Shown: positions 33,297 to 42,207 of the stretch, piece after piece | Position numbering within the stretch: position 1 is the first letter of the stretch | How the letters are laid out: every line of letters begins with the position of its first letter | Origin: Cohnella sp. AR92 | GTDB taxonomy: Bacteria; Bacillota; Bacilli; Paenibacillales; Paenibacillaceae | DNA length: 64,000 nt | Reading direction: 5' to 3' | Assembly: GCF_003990975.1 (NCBI RefSeq) | Contig: NZ_RZJR01000006.1 | Span: forward strand, 62,001-126,000 | Position numbers and translations under genes: made by a program | The notes under the pieces: generated by a model | Databases searched by the model: none | What the model was told of the DNA's origin: nothing | The model's input: only the letters and a program-made list of their open reading frames with translations

Positions 33297-35366
33297 ATGA
33301 GATGGCGTTGGATCATGATTGCGGTTTGTTTGGCGCTCGTCGGCTCGGGAGTGTTCTACTTCTTGGAAACGAACCGTCAGGAGAAACGAACGGAGGCGCC
33401 TCTGCCGACCTCTTCCGGTCTTCAGACTGCTAGGGCGCTGTCGGAAGCGCCCTCGCGACTAAAGAGTCATTTAAGTCCGAGTTATGAAGTTAATGTCATT
33501 AAAGATGTCGTTTATGCGAACAAGAAGAACGAGACGGAAGCCATAGAACCGTTGAAGCTCGATTTATATGTTCCTGAGACGCATGATAATGAGCCCAAGC
33601 CCGTGTTCGTCTTCATTCATGGCGGAGGGTACAAGGAAGGCAGCAAACGGGATGCGGCGGACTTCTCGACAGCGTTGGCCAAGAGAGGCTACGCCGTCGT
33701 CTCGATCGATTACCGGCTTAAGAAGGACCCCGACGCGAACCTGTATTTGACGTTGAACGACGACTATGAGGACATCTCCGATGCGATCGGCTGGGTCCGC
33801 GAGCATTCGAAGGAATACGGGTTAGATGTCGGGAAGCTTGCGATCGGCGGAGACTCTGCAGGCGGCCATCTCGCCATGAACTACGTGAATCAAGCGCTGA
33901 ATAGCGATCCGGACAGCGTTCGATCCGTCTTCGCGATCGTGGATATTTACGGCGGTACGATGGATGAAGCCATCGACGGCAAGCTTCCGCCGGTGCTGAT
34001 TATCCACGGGACGATCGACACCTTGATTCCGTATTCCCAGAGCGTTCAATTGACCCGCGACTTGGCGAACGCAGGAATTTATTCTAATTTCTTCACGATG
34101 GAAGGCGCCGGGCACGACTATAAGAACGATTTATACAAGGATATGGTGATCGATACGGCCGCAACCTTCCTGCAGAACGTTATTGACTTTAAGGGAGCAG
34201 ATCGAGCGCCCAACGTGTCCAGCCTGTATGCGATCTCCGGCGATGCTTTCAAACTGAAGCTTCCAAGCGCATTTCAGCCTTCGGACGGAGGCAGTCGGGC
34301 CGCCGTATTCTTGCCGCCGGGTTGGACGCTCGAAGGGGCGGAAGAAGAGGCGATCACCGTCCGGATTCCCGCCGGTTTGGAGCGAGGCAGCAACAAAGTA
34401 TTCGTGACCTCCGATCCCAGCAAGAATCCGGTTGACGGCTATGCGGTGAACGTAAATGTGATCGATCCGATCAAGGCAAGCTACGAGACATTCTTCGATC
34501 GGGCAGACGGCAAAGTCAAGACAGAACTTACGGTAAGGAATGAGACCTCTCAGCCGTTCAACGGAACCTTGCGCGTGCGCTACGCCGACCGGAACGGCAA
34601 GGAGAACGTGTTCGAAACGAAGGTCGAACAGCTGATGCCGAACATAAGCAAGGCATATACGATCAGCGATGCGTTGTCAGGAAAGAGGATTCTTGAAGCG
34701 ACGACCGATAACGGAGTCTTAACCCAGCAAAGCGCAAGCAAGACGAACGCGCTTCTCGCCCGCCATGCCGGAACGCAAGGGAGTGTAGACGGCAAGCTGG
34801 ACGAGTGGCAAGGGCAGACCCGATTCGAAGCGGATACCGTGAGAAACGATAATTGGGAAGGAGAGAAGGATCTCTCCGCCTTCGGTTATCTGAGCTGGGA
34901 TGAAAGCAATCTCTATCTCGCCGTGGCTGTAACGGACGACGCGCAATCCCAGCCCGGAACCGGATTCGACATCTGGGCCGGAGACAGCATCCAATTCGCG
35001 ATCGGAGCCGCGGACGAGACGGGAGACGCTCCCGGCTCATACAATGAGGCGGGAATCGCGCTGGGGGATGCAGGGCAGGTGCTGCGATGGAGATGGATCG
35101 CTACCCTGGGTCTCGCGGCCGACGGCTCCTTCGCTCCGAATGCCACTGTCTCGCGCCAAGAAGGAGAGACGATCTATGAGGCGGCGATTCCGTGGGAGGA
35201 GCTGGGCATCGATTCAAGCCGGGCGGCGAACGGTCTAAAGCTCAAGTTCTCGCTGCTCGTGAACGACAACGACGGAGGCGGGCGCAAAGGCTGGGTCGAA
35301 TACAACGGAGGTATTGGCACCGCTAAGGATATACATGAGTTCGGCGACGTATTCTTAACTTCTTAA
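33297..35366 (+). CDS. Membrane-anchored/secreted alpha/beta-hydrolase with CBM9-like C-terminus
   Basis: A 689-residue exported protein. Residues 6-24 form a signal or anchor. Residues 75-300 are an esterase-type alpha/beta-hydrolase with oxyanion motif H108-GGG, nucleophile S197 in GGDSAGG, an aspartate in HGTIDTLIP and histidine in GAGHDYK. A middle beta-rich region follows (about 320-490). Residues 500-689 resemble the CBM9/DOMON-like carbohydrate-binding fold (SVDGKLDEWQG, LYLAVAVTDDAQ, DSIQFAIG, YEAAIPWEELGI). GGGAGG sits before the ATG at 33297; the longer frame has no signal. It is probably a surface or secreted carbohydrate esterase acting on plant polysaccharide; that activity is inferred from architecture. 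Confidence 0.85.
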   Translation: MRWRWIMIAVCLALVGSGVFYFLETNRQEKRTEAPLPTSSGLQTARALSEAPSRLKSHLSPSYEVNVIKDVVYANKKNETEAIEPLKLDLYVPETHDNEPKPVFVFIHGGGYKEGSKRDAADFSTALAKRGYAVVSIDYRLKKDPDANLYLTLNDDYEDISDAIGWVREHSKEYGLDVGKLAIGGDSAGGHLAMNYVNQALNSDPDSVRSVFAIVDIYGGTMDEAIDGKLPPVLIIHGTIDTLIPYSQSVQLTRDLANAGIYSNFFTMEGAGHDYKNDLYKDMVIDTAATFLQNVIDFKGADRAPNVSSLYAISGDAFKLKLPSAFQPSDGGSRAAVFLPPGWTLEGAEEEAITVRIPAGLERGSNKVFVTSDPSKNPVDGYAVNVNVIDPIKASYETFFDRADGKVKTELTVRNETSQPFNGTLRVRYADRNGKENVFETKVEQLMPNISKAYTISDALSGKRILEATTDNGVLTQQSASKTNALLARHAGTQGSVDGKLDEWQGQTRFEADTVRNDNWEGEKDLSAFGYLSWDESNLYLAVAVTDDAQSQPGTGFDIWAGDSIQFAIGAADETGDAPGSYNEAGIALGDAGQVLRWRWIATLGLAADGSFAPNATVSRQEGETIYEAAIPWEELGIDSSRAANGLKLKFSLLVNDNDGGGRKGWVEYNGGIGTAKDIHEFGDVFLTS

Positions 35367-35464
35367 TTCAGAACCTCTACTCCTGCTACTTGGCTTCAAT
35401 TTGTGGGGTGAAGATGCGGAAGATGACATCTCCCTCCCAAAATTAATTCTCTAACGAAATGACA

Positions 35465-35510
35465 GAGGTCGTCGCAAAGTCGGTTGACTTTTGGGACAGC
35501 CTCTTTTTTT
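35465..35510 (+). terminator. Terminator-like palindrome resembling an IS1182-type end
   Basis: GAGGTCGTCGCAAAGTC and GACTTTTGGGACAGCCTC form an imperfect stem with a GGTT loop followed by seven Ts. It can act as the terminator of the esterase gene. The right arm resembles the terminal repeats of IS1182-like elements, so it may be a leftover insertion-sequence end. No transposase sequence is nearby. Confidence 0.55.
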
Positions 35511-35598
35511 GCATGGAGCGCAAAATTAATAATTTGATAAGAAACGGTTCATTGCCCATTTATGAACGCGTTGTAAGGTAAAGGAGAGGAATCTCTAA

Positions 35599-35867
35599 AT
35601 GGCTAAAGAGCGGAGCGATAGGGATGAAGCCGGAAGCCAAAGATCGCTGCCGATCGTTCACGGGTGCTCGTAATGGCCGGCGCTTACGGCGTTCAATCGG
35701 TCGTTTTGTTGCTTCTATTGATGGGGAAATGGTACGATCGGTCTGGCAGCCGACGGTTTCTCATCGGCGGATTCGGTCCTTTCGTCATGCCGATAAGCGT
35801 TAATCGGAAACAAGAATTGTCCTTAAGCTGCGAAGAATTGAGGAATCGGCGTGTCCATTCGCATTAA
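35599..35867 (+). pseudogene. Possible frameshifted small membrane protein gene
   Basis: AAAGGAGAGG precedes an ATG at 35599 whose frame (MAKERSDRDEAGSQRSLPIV...) stops after 24 codons at TAA. In another register the sequence continues open from about 35664 to 35867 as VMAGAYGVQSVVLLLLLMGKWYDRSGSRRFLIGGFGPF, with one clear hydrophobic segment. Together they look like one short membrane protein broken by a frameshift, lying 484 nt after the esterase and overlapping the kinase start. It could also be chance. No family is recognised. Confidence 0.3.
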
Positions 35868-37356
35868 GTTAATCCTGTCTTACTTGGCGATGCTGATCGT
35901 CCCTATGATCCTGCTGGTGTTGACGGCTGCGCTGCTGGTTCTCGTCTTCCAAGGCGATCTGCAGAATGTACGCAATATTTACGAGACCAAGATCGAGAGC
36001 TTCGAGGAGAGCGACTATCACTGGCTGCTGAAGCACTCCGTCGAACAGAACCCCGCGCTGCTCGCCGACCGCGATTTTCTTAATGAGATCGCTTCGGAGC
36101 TTTCTGCCAGGGAGACCTATGTCTATGTGAAGTCGGGAGATCAAGTGCTGTACGAATCGGCGGCTATCCAGACGAAGGCCGAGCTGCTCTCGTCGCTTGT
36201 CCCGTTCAAGCGCGAGGGAGAACGCTATTTCTCCAAGACCAAAGCCTACTCCAATAACGAATATTATCATTATGTCCGGTACGATCTTTTGAACGGGAAC
36301 AAAGAGCCCGTCTCGTTCTACCTCATCAAGAAAGTAGATCCGTTCGTTTATTTCGCGAAGAAATATTCGCCTTATCTTCTTGTGGCATTTGTCGTCATCT
36401 TGATCCTAACGAATGCATGGCTGACGTATTACATGTCCAAACACCTCATTCGGCCGCTTCTTGCGCTTCGCCGATCCGCGGTGCAGTTCACGCAAGGCAA
36501 CCTGAATACGCCGGTCCCGGTGTCGGGGAAGGACGAGATCGGCCAACTGGGTACGGCGTTCGAGGAGATGCGGACGCGGCTCAATCATTCCTTCGAGGTG
36601 CAGGCTCAATACGAGACGAACCGCAAGGAGCTGATCGCGAGCATCTCGCATGACCTGAAGACGCCGATTACGTCCATCCGAGGTTACGTGGACGGCTTGC
36701 TCGAGGGCATAGCGGATTCCCCGGAGAAGACGGAGAAATACATGAAGACGATCTCCTCCAAGGCAGCCGAGATGGATAAGCTTATCGACGAGCTCTTCCT
36801 CTTCTCCAAGCTGGACTTGCATCGATTGCCCTTCGCTTTCGAAACGGTTAACGTTCAGGCGTTCTTAAGCGATTGGGCGGAGGAGCTGGCATTCGAATTG
36901 GAAAAGAAGGATGTTGCGCTTACGGAAGATTGGCAGATAGACAAGACAACGAGCGTAAACGTGGACAGGGATTCGTTCCGGCGGGTTCTGTCCAACGTCA
37001 TCCAGAACAGCTTAAAGTTCATGGATAAGCCGAACAAGGAGATACGGCTTGCGGCTTCGACGGTTGACGGCGAATTGAGACTGTCCGTTGCCGACAACGG
37101 CCACGGCATTCCGGAGAGCGCGCTTCCGTTCGTCTTCGATCGATTCTACCGGGCGGAACAATCCCGGAACATGGACACCGGAGGAAGCGGCCTCGGTCTA
37201 GCGATCGCCAAGCGCATCGTCTCCGAGCACGGCGGAACGATAAGCGCCCACAGCAAAGAAGGTATCGGCACGGAGATTGTCATAAAACTGCCGATCGCGA
37301 AAGGAGGTGTCGCCGGCCATGAAGAAGAAAGCGATCTTGATCGTGGAAGACGATAA
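35851..37356 (+). CDS. Sensor histidine kinase (OmpR-system type)
   Basis: A 501-residue membrane kinase starting at GTG with GAGG upstream. It has a first membrane segment at 7-35, an extracytoplasmic sensor of about 140 residues, a second segment at 175-195, a HAMP domain (MSKHLIRPLLALRRSAVQF...GNLNTPV), a HisKA domain with H267 in SISHDLKTPITS, and an HATPase domain with N, G1 (VADNGHGIP), F (FDRFYRAE) and G2 (GGSGLGLAIAK) boxes. It overlaps the response regulator by 38 nt. The pair lies tail-to-tail with bcrC, so a cell-envelope stress role is possible. Confidence 0.93.
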   Translation: MSIRIKLILSYLAMLIVPMILLVLTAALLVLVFQGDLQNVRNIYETKIESFEESDYHWLLKHSVEQNPALLADRDFLNEIASELSARETYVYVKSGDQVLYESAAIQTKAELLSSLVPFKREGERYFSKTKAYSNNEYYHYVRYDLLNGNKEPVSFYLIKKVDPFVYFAKKYSPYLLVAFVVILILTNAWLTYYMSKHLIRPLLALRRSAVQFTQGNLNTPVPVSGKDEIGQLGTAFEEMRTRLNHSFEVQAQYETNRKELIASISHDLKTPITSIRGYVDGLLEGIADSPEKTEKYMKTISSKAAEMDKLIDELFLFSKLDLHRLPFAFETVNVQAFLSDWAEELAFELEKKDVALTEDWQIDKTTSVNVDRDSFRRVLSNVIQNSLKFMDKPNKEIRLAASTVDGELRLSVADNGHGIPESALPFVFDRFYRAEQSRNMDTGGSGLGLAIAKRIVSEHGGTISAHSKEGIGTEIVIKLPIAKGGVAGHEEESDLDRGRR

Positions 37357-38011
37357 GGCGATCGCGGAATTGCAGAGGGATTACCTGGAAGCGAGCGGCT
37401 ATCGAACCGAGATCGCCGACAACGGCGAGAAGGGGCTTGAGCAAGCTCTGAGCGGCCAATTCGATCTGGTCGTGCTGGACGTGATGCTTCCGAGACTCAA
37501 CGGGTTCGAAGTGTGCAAGCAAATCCGCGAGGAAGCCGACATTCCCGTGCTGATGATTACCGCGAGCCGAGAGGACATCGACGTCATTCGGGGCCTGGAT
37601 CTGGGAGCGGACGACTATATGACCAAGCCGTTCAAGCCGGCCGAGATGGTAGCGCGGATCAAAGCGCACCTGTCCCGGTATGAGCGATTAAAAGGCGTGC
37701 CTTCGGAGAATCGGGAATTGGAGATCCGAGGCCTTCGCATCGATCCGGAAGCCCGCCAGGTATACGTACAGGATGAAGAAGTCATGCTGACGGTAAAAGA
37801 ATTCGATCTGCTGCATTTTCTTGCGGTTCACCCGAACCGCGTGTTCAGCAAGGATCATCTCTTCGAACGGATCTGGGGAATCGACGCGCTTGGGGACACG
37901 CAGACGGTGACCGTTCATGTTCGGAAGCTGAGGGAGAAGATAGAGAAAGACCCCTCCAATCCGATCTACATCGAGACCGTCTGGGGGGCCGGGTATCGCA
38001 TGAAGGCTTAA
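37319..38011 (+). CDS. OmpR/PhoB-family response regulator
   Basis: A 230-residue regulator with a receiver domain (acidic pair E10-D11-D12, phospho-acceptor D54 in VVLDVMLPRL, lysine in YMTKPFKP) and a C-terminal winged helix (LTVKEFDLLHFLAVHPNRVFSKDHLFERIWG, VTVHVRKLREKIE). The ATG at 37319 has AAAGGAGGTG inside the kinase gene; a GTG four codons earlier lies within that site. The partner is the upstream kinase. The stop overlaps that of the convergent phosphatase by 4 nt. Confidence 0.94.
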   Translation: MKKKAILIVEDDKAIAELQRDYLEASGYRTEIADNGEKGLEQALSGQFDLVVLDVMLPRLNGFEVCKQIREEADIPVLMITASREDIDVIRGLDLGADDYMTKPFKPAEMVARIKAHLSRYERLKGVPSENRELEIRGLRIDPEARQVYVQDEEVMLTVKEFDLLHFLAVHPNRVFSKDHLFERIWGIDALGDTQTVTVHVRKLREKIEKDPSNPIYIETVWGAGYRMKA

Positions 38012-38586
38012 GCTTTCGGCGAGAGGAATTTGATCTTGGACGTCGCCCGGCGGTAGAATCGGATGATTCCGTCCGGGATAAAGTCGAGCTTGCCGTTCGT
38101 GCGGTAGACCAGATAGCTGACGATTCCGGAAAGCGCGAGGCCGCCGACGATGTCGGCCGGATAGTGGACTCCGACATAGACGCGAGCGATTCCCGTCAAG
38201 CATGCCATGGCAAGCAGCACGCTTCCCAAACGCCGGTTCGCGTACCAGACGCTGAAGGCTATCGCGAACGCGAGAGTCGCATGATCGCTCGGGAACGAGG
38301 AATCCGCGGAATGCGGGATCAGCTGCGTGACGGCATGGGAGACGAATGGCCGGGGATGATCGACGACCGGAGAGACGACGTATTTGCCGAGGAACAAAGA
38401 AATGGCGGCTGAGAGGCCGGCATAGAACACGAGCCGTTGCTGGCGAGCCCTTGCGCCGATCCATAGCGCAGCCATGACGGCGAGAAGAATCCATACGATA
38501 TCCTGCGCCATGAATTCCATGAAGTCGTCCACCGTATCGGACCGGCCGGCGAATTGGTTTAAGAAGTGAAAGAGGGTAAAGTTCAT
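38008..38586 (-). CDS. bcrC: Undecaprenyl-diphosphatase of the BcrC/PAP2 family
   Basis: A 192-residue membrane protein, the length of Bacillus BcrC and similar throughout. The three PAP2 phosphatase motifs are GKYVVSPVVDHPRPF, SSFPSDHATL and ARVYVGVHYPADIVGG. It dephosphorylates undecaprenyl pyrophosphate on the outer face of the membrane, recycling the cell-wall lipid carrier and conferring bacitracin tolerance. AAAGGAG precedes the start. It is tail-to-tail with the OmpR-type regulator. Confidence 0.88.
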   Translation of the reverse strand: MNFTLFHFLNQFAGRSDTVDDFMEFMAQDIVWILLAVMAALWIGARARQQRLVFYAGLSAAISLFLGKYVVSPVVDHPRPFVSHAVTQLIPHSADSSFPSDHATLAFAIAFSVWYANRRLGSVLLAMACLTGIARVYVGVHYPADIVGGLALSGIVSYLVYRTNGKLDFIPDGIIRFYRRATSKIKFLSPKA

Positions 38587-38713
38587 ATGGCAAGATCTCC
38601 TTTGCTTATGGTCTAATCGACTATAGCCCCTCTTTCTTAACTATTTATTAATCCATCCGACGATTAGGGCGGATTAAGAATCATTTAATCTTTCGCAAGG
38701 GAGCAGGACATCA

Positions 38714-39178
38714 TTGACGATATTGCATAACGTTCCTCTGATAGCCGCCGTTGTCGCGATCGTAACCGCTCAATGCGCGAAGGTGCCTCTTCGCTATTTG
38801 ACCGGAAGAAGATGGGAGGCATCCCTTGCCCTGAGCACAGGCGGGATGCCGAGCTCCCATTCCGCTGCGGTCACTTCGCTCGCCACCGTCGTCGGAATCG
38901 AAGAGGGCTGGTCTTCGTCCGTCTTCGCCGTGGCCGCGGTGGTCAGCGCCATTACGATGTACGACGCCGCCGGCATCCGGAGACATGCGGGGTTTCACGC
39001 TTCCTTGCTCAACAGGGTGGTCCGGTCGGTGCGCGCTATGCAGCCGCAATCGAAGACGGACCTGCATCACGGCGAAGAGCTCAAAGAGCTGCTCGGGCAT
39101 CGGCCGATCGAGGTGTTCGGCGGAGCCGTGTGGGGGATCGGCATCGGTCTGCTCACGCATTATCTCTATAACGGTTAG
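38714..39178 (+). CDS. YuiD-like divergent PAP2 family membrane protein (DUF212)
   Basis: A 154-residue membrane protein starting at TTG with AAGGGAG upstream. The conserved parts are QCAKVPLRYLTGRRW, TGGMPSSHSAAVTSLA and MYDAAGIRRHAG, the signature of the DUF212/YuiD family, which is distantly related to PAP2 phosphatases and vanadium haloperoxidases. The PSSHSA segment matches phosphatase motif 2, but the complete catalytic set is not evident. The function is uncertain. It is divergent from bcrC across 127 nt. Confidence 0.88.
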   Translation: MTILHNVPLIAAVVAIVTAQCAKVPLRYLTGRRWEASLALSTGGMPSSHSAAVTSLATVVGIEEGWSSSVFAVAAVVSAITMYDAAGIRRHAGFHASLLNRVVRSVRAMQPQSKTDLHHGEELKELLGHRPIEVFGGAVWGIGIGLLTHYLYNG

Positions 39179-39200
39179 CTCGCGGCGAACGCGGGCTTTT
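39177..39200 (+). terminator. Terminator overlapping the yuiD-like stop codon
   Basis: AGCTCGC / GCGGGCT with one G-U wobble and a 7-nt loop, followed by TTTCT. The stem begins inside the TAG stop codon. Confidence 0.7.
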
Positions 39201-39277
39201 CTACTTTCTCTTCTTCTAATCTCTGATATAATTAAAAGCGCATCGATTTTCATTACGTTCGGCAACGGGGTGTCTTC

Positions 39278-40060
39278 GTGAAGATTGGCTTTTTCGATTC
39301 TGGGGTAGGCGGGCTTACGGTGCTGGATCAGGCTTTGAAGCTGCTGCCTCATGAAGATTACATATTCTATGCGGATACGGACCATGTTCCTTATGGCGAG
39401 AAGCCGAAGGATCTGGTTAAGCAGTACGTCACCGAAGCGGTCGACTTCATCGCCGGCCAAGGAGTAAAGGCGATCGTCATCGCTTGCAACACGGCTACCA
39501 GTATCGTCATCGACGACCTGCGGGCAAGTTACGACTTCCCGATCCTGGGCATCGAGCCGGCCGTGAAGCCGGCCGTTCTCGCGCTCGACAAGGAGAAGAA
39601 GAAGGTTCTCGTGCTGGCGACGCGCCTGACCTTGCAAGAAGAGAAATATAAGAAGCTGGTGAAGAGCCTAGACAGCGACAATCGCGTCGTGAGCCTGCCG
39701 CTTCCCGGACTTGTCGAACTGGCGGAAGCGCTGGACTTCAAGGATGAAGACGTGCTGCCGTACTTGCGAGAGCAATTACAAAGCATCGATATCCGCGAAG
39801 TAGGAACCGTCGTGCTGGGCTGCACGCATTTTCCATTCTTCCGAACCGCCCTTCGCCAGATCTTCGGCCATGACGTCGGCTTGATTGACGGAAGCATCGG
39901 CACCGCCAAACAACTGAAGCGGCTGCTAGGCGACCGCTTGGAGGACGGCAGCGGTACGATAGCATTCTACGAATCGGGACGGCCTGTCCTGGAGGAAGCC
40001 CGTTTAAGTAAATATCGGCTCCTGCTGAATCGCCTGGAAACAGCCGAATCTCCCGTATAA
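39278..40060 (+). CDS. murI: Glutamate racemase
   Basis: A 260-residue cofactor-independent racemase that makes D-glutamate for peptidoglycan. The motif IGFFDSGVGGLTVL carries D8/S9, the two catalytic cysteines are C70 in IACNTAT and C182 in LGCTHFPFF, and YADTDHVPYG is conserved. It starts at GTG with GGGGTG upstream. It is near bcrC and the OmpR-type system, giving this stretch a cell-wall theme. The family length is normal. Confidence 0.96.
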   Translation: MKIGFFDSGVGGLTVLDQALKLLPHEDYIFYADTDHVPYGEKPKDLVKQYVTEAVDFIAGQGVKAIVIACNTATSIVIDDLRASYDFPILGIEPAVKPAVLALDKEKKKVLVLATRLTLQEEKYKKLVKSLDSDNRVVSLPLPGLVELAEALDFKDEDVLPYLREQLQSIDIREVGTVVLGCTHFPFFRTALRQIFGHDVGLIDGSIGTAKQLKRLLGDRLEDGSGTIAFYESGRPVLEEARLSKYRLLLNRLETAESPV

Positions 40061-40174
40061 GTCCGTTGATTGGCCCCTTCATCTGCAGCCCGAATTCGGG
40101 AATGGAGATGTGCCCTTTGTGAGAAGCTAATTCAAACAAAGTACGCACATTCTGGCAGAGAAGGGGCCTTGTTC

Positions 40175-41707
40175 ATGTCACAGCTTCACTTGCTTCCGCA
40201 GTTCCCTCAATCCTACTGGACGGCGACGGCCGAGATCCCGGAATTCCCTTCGCTCACAAGCGATCATTCGGCCGACGTCGTCATCGTGGGGGGCGGGATG
40301 ACCGGCATTACCGCCGGCTATCTCCTGGCTCAAGAAGGACAGAAAGTCATCCTTCTGGAGGCGGGCCGAATTCTTAATGGCACCACCGGCCATACGACGG
40401 CGAAGATCACCGTTCAGCATGGCCTGATTTATGACGAGCTGATTCAGCACTTTGGCGAAGATAAGGCCCGATTGTACTATGAAGCGAATCGGGATGCCTT
40501 GGATTTCATCCGAAAAATCGCAGAGTCGGAGAAAATAGCCTGCGAATTAGCGGAAGAGAGTGCTTACGTCTATGCGTCATCCGAACAATCCGCCAAGAAG
40601 CTGGAGACGGAACGTACCGCTTACGAGAGGCTTGGCATACCCGGAGAGCTGCGGGAGACAGCCGACCTTCCGTTTGCGGTTACGGCCGCATTGGCGGTGC
40701 CGAATCAGTCTCGTTTTCACCCGATCCCCTATTTAACGACATTAATTAACCACATGATCGAAGCGGGCTCCGAGATATACGAACATACGACAGCCAAGAA
40801 AGTCGAAGAGGGAGAGCGTCCGGTCGTCGTCACGGGATCCGGGCATCGAATCGATTGCCGTTACGTGATCTCCGCTTCGCATTTTCCTTTCCTGAATTGG
40901 AAGGGGCTATATTTCACCCGCCTGCATGCGGAGAGATCCTATGTGCTTGCCGTTCGGGTGGCGCAGGAATACCGCGGAGGAATGTATATCAGCGCCGATA
41001 CCCCCACCCGGTCGATTCGTCTTGCGAACGAGGGCAAGGATCCGTTGCTGCTCATTGGCGGAGACGGACATAAGGCAGGGGAGAGCTCTTGCACGTTCAG
41101 TCACTATGAAGCGCTACAATCGTTCGCCGAGTCCTTCTTCGAAGTGAAAGAGATTGCCTACCGATGGTCTACTCAAGACTTGGTGACCTTGGACAAGGTT
41201 CCTTACATAGGAAGGATAAATTCGAATAGCGACAATATTCTCGTGGCTACCGGATACCGCAAATGGGGAATGACGAATAGCACCGCGGCTGCCCATATGC
41301 TGAAGAACATCGTTCTGGGAATCGACGATCCTTACCTGCAGGCATTCGATTCCTCCCGGTTCCATTCGGATCCGGATATCAAATCTCTGATCACGAACAA
41401 CCTGGATGTGGCTAAGAATCTTATCTCCGGGAAGATGGAGATGGTGTATCGCACTCCGGACGAAGTGGGGACGAACGAGGGCTCCGTCGTTCGCGTGAAC
41501 GGCAAGCGCGCGGGAGCGTATCGCGACCCCGAAGGCAAGCTTCATCTCGTCGACACGACCTGCACGCATATGGGTTGCGAGACGCACTGGAACGAGGCAG
41601 ATCGGACTTGGGATTGCCCTTGCCACGGATCGAGATTCTCTTATACGGGAGAGGTGGTCGAGGGACCGGCCAAGAAGCCGTTAAAACAAGTGGAGATGTC
41701 AGAATAA
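40175..41707 (+). CDS. FAD-dependent oxidoreductase with C-terminal Rieske domain (YhfW-like)
   Basis: A 510-residue two-domain protein. The N-terminal DAO-type flavin domain begins VVIVGGGMTGITAGYLLAQEG. The C-terminal Rieske 2Fe-2S domain has ligands C463, H465, C481 and H484 in CTHMGC and CPCHGSRF, plus C468 and C483 for the usual disulfide. This matches Bacillus YhfW in architecture; the substrate is unknown. The frame is open 35 codons upstream, but GAGAAGGGG precedes the ATG at 40175, where homology begins. An inverted repeat GGCCCCTTC / GAAGGGGCC flanks the 5' region (about 40073 and 40160). Confidence 0.9.
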   Translation: MSQLHLLPQFPQSYWTATAEIPEFPSLTSDHSADVVIVGGGMTGITAGYLLAQEGQKVILLEAGRILNGTTGHTTAKITVQHGLIYDELIQHFGEDKARLYYEANRDALDFIRKIAESEKIACELAEESAYVYASSEQSAKKLETERTAYERLGIPGELRETADLPFAVTAALAVPNQSRFHPIPYLTTLINHMIEAGSEIYEHTTAKKVEEGERPVVVTGSGHRIDCRYVISASHFPFLNWKGLYFTRLHAERSYVLAVRVAQEYRGGMYISADTPTRSIRLANEGKDPLLLIGGDGHKAGESSCTFSHYEALQSFAESFFEVKEIAYRWSTQDLVTLDKVPYIGRINSNSDNILVATGYRKWGMTNSTAAAHMLKNIVLGIDDPYLQAFDSSRFHSDPDIKSLITNNLDVAKNLISGKMEMVYRTPDEVGTNEGSVVRVNGKRAGAYRDPEGKLHLVDTTCTHMGCETHWNEADRTWDCPCHGSRFSYTGEVVEGPAKKPLKQVEMSE

Positions 41708-42007
41708 GGTCCAGTTCCCCGACCGTCTGGCATGCGATTCCGCCTTGTTCAGCAGGAGGATGGCGAGCGGAATCAGTAGAATAATTAATGCCATTAATGA
41801 TCCTAGTGAGATCCACCAACGTTCCGAAATCGAATCGGAGATGGCTTCTCTAATCGTAAACAAGGAATAAGTGACAGGGAAAAGAATCGCCAGAAGCTTC
41901 CCCCATGCGGGGAGAGCGGACGTTGGTATTCGCACGCCCCCAAACAGCTCCATCGGAGCTTGAAACAGGTAATACGAATAAATGGTCAACGCGATCAAAA
42001 CGGTATC
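41699..42007 (-). pseudogene. C-terminal remnant of an ABC-2 type permease
   Basis: On the minus strand about 100 residues read as the end of an ABC-2 membrane permease: DTVLIALTIYSYYLFQAPMELFGGVRIPTSALP, PVTYSLFTIREAI, then a last membrane helix and a polar tail ending at 41699. Upstream of about 42007 the frame turns into unrelated serine/arginine-rich sequence without a start or ribosome site, and the N-terminal two thirds are absent. The gene has been cut by a deletion or replacement. Its stop overlaps the end of the Rieske oxidoreductase by 9 nt. Confidence 0.7.
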
Positions 42008-42008
42008 G

Positions 42009-42069
42009 GAGCGCTGTCTGCCTGAGCTATCAGCACGGCACAGGCGAGGCGTTGAAAAACCTGTACTAG
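42009..42069 (+). pseudogene. Possible tail of a deleted plus-strand gene
   Basis: Directly at the break of the ABC-2 remnant, a plus-strand frame reads ...CLSYQHGTGEALKNLY and stops at TAG 42067-42069, followed 48 nt later by an intrinsic terminator. A terminator without a gene suggests that the body of the gene was lost at the junction. The fragment is too short to identify. Confidence 0.3.
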
Positions 42070-42117
42070 TTTGAGGAGTCAAAAGCGAAAAAACGTGCCT
42101 AAACAAGCGGCAGAAGA

Positions 42118-42142
42118 GGGGGGCCTAGGTGGCCTCCTTTTT
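42118..42142 (+). terminator. Orphan terminator at the rearrangement junction
   Basis: GGGGGCC / GGCCTCC stem with a TAGGT loop and one wobble pair, followed by TTTTT. No intact plus-strand gene precedes it. Confidence 0.7.
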
Positions 42143-42207
42143 GATTGGTGTCTAAATAATAGTAAAAATGGTAGAATAGGGAATCGATCTGTTCAGGAGG
42201 GTTTTTG

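Noticed and set aside
40073-40168. Inverted repeat GGCCCCTTC / GAAGGGGCC before the Rieske oxidoreductase as a mobile-element end pair
   Set aside because: Only 9 bp and no target-site duplication or transposase between the arms; more likely a long hairpin in the 5' leader or chance.
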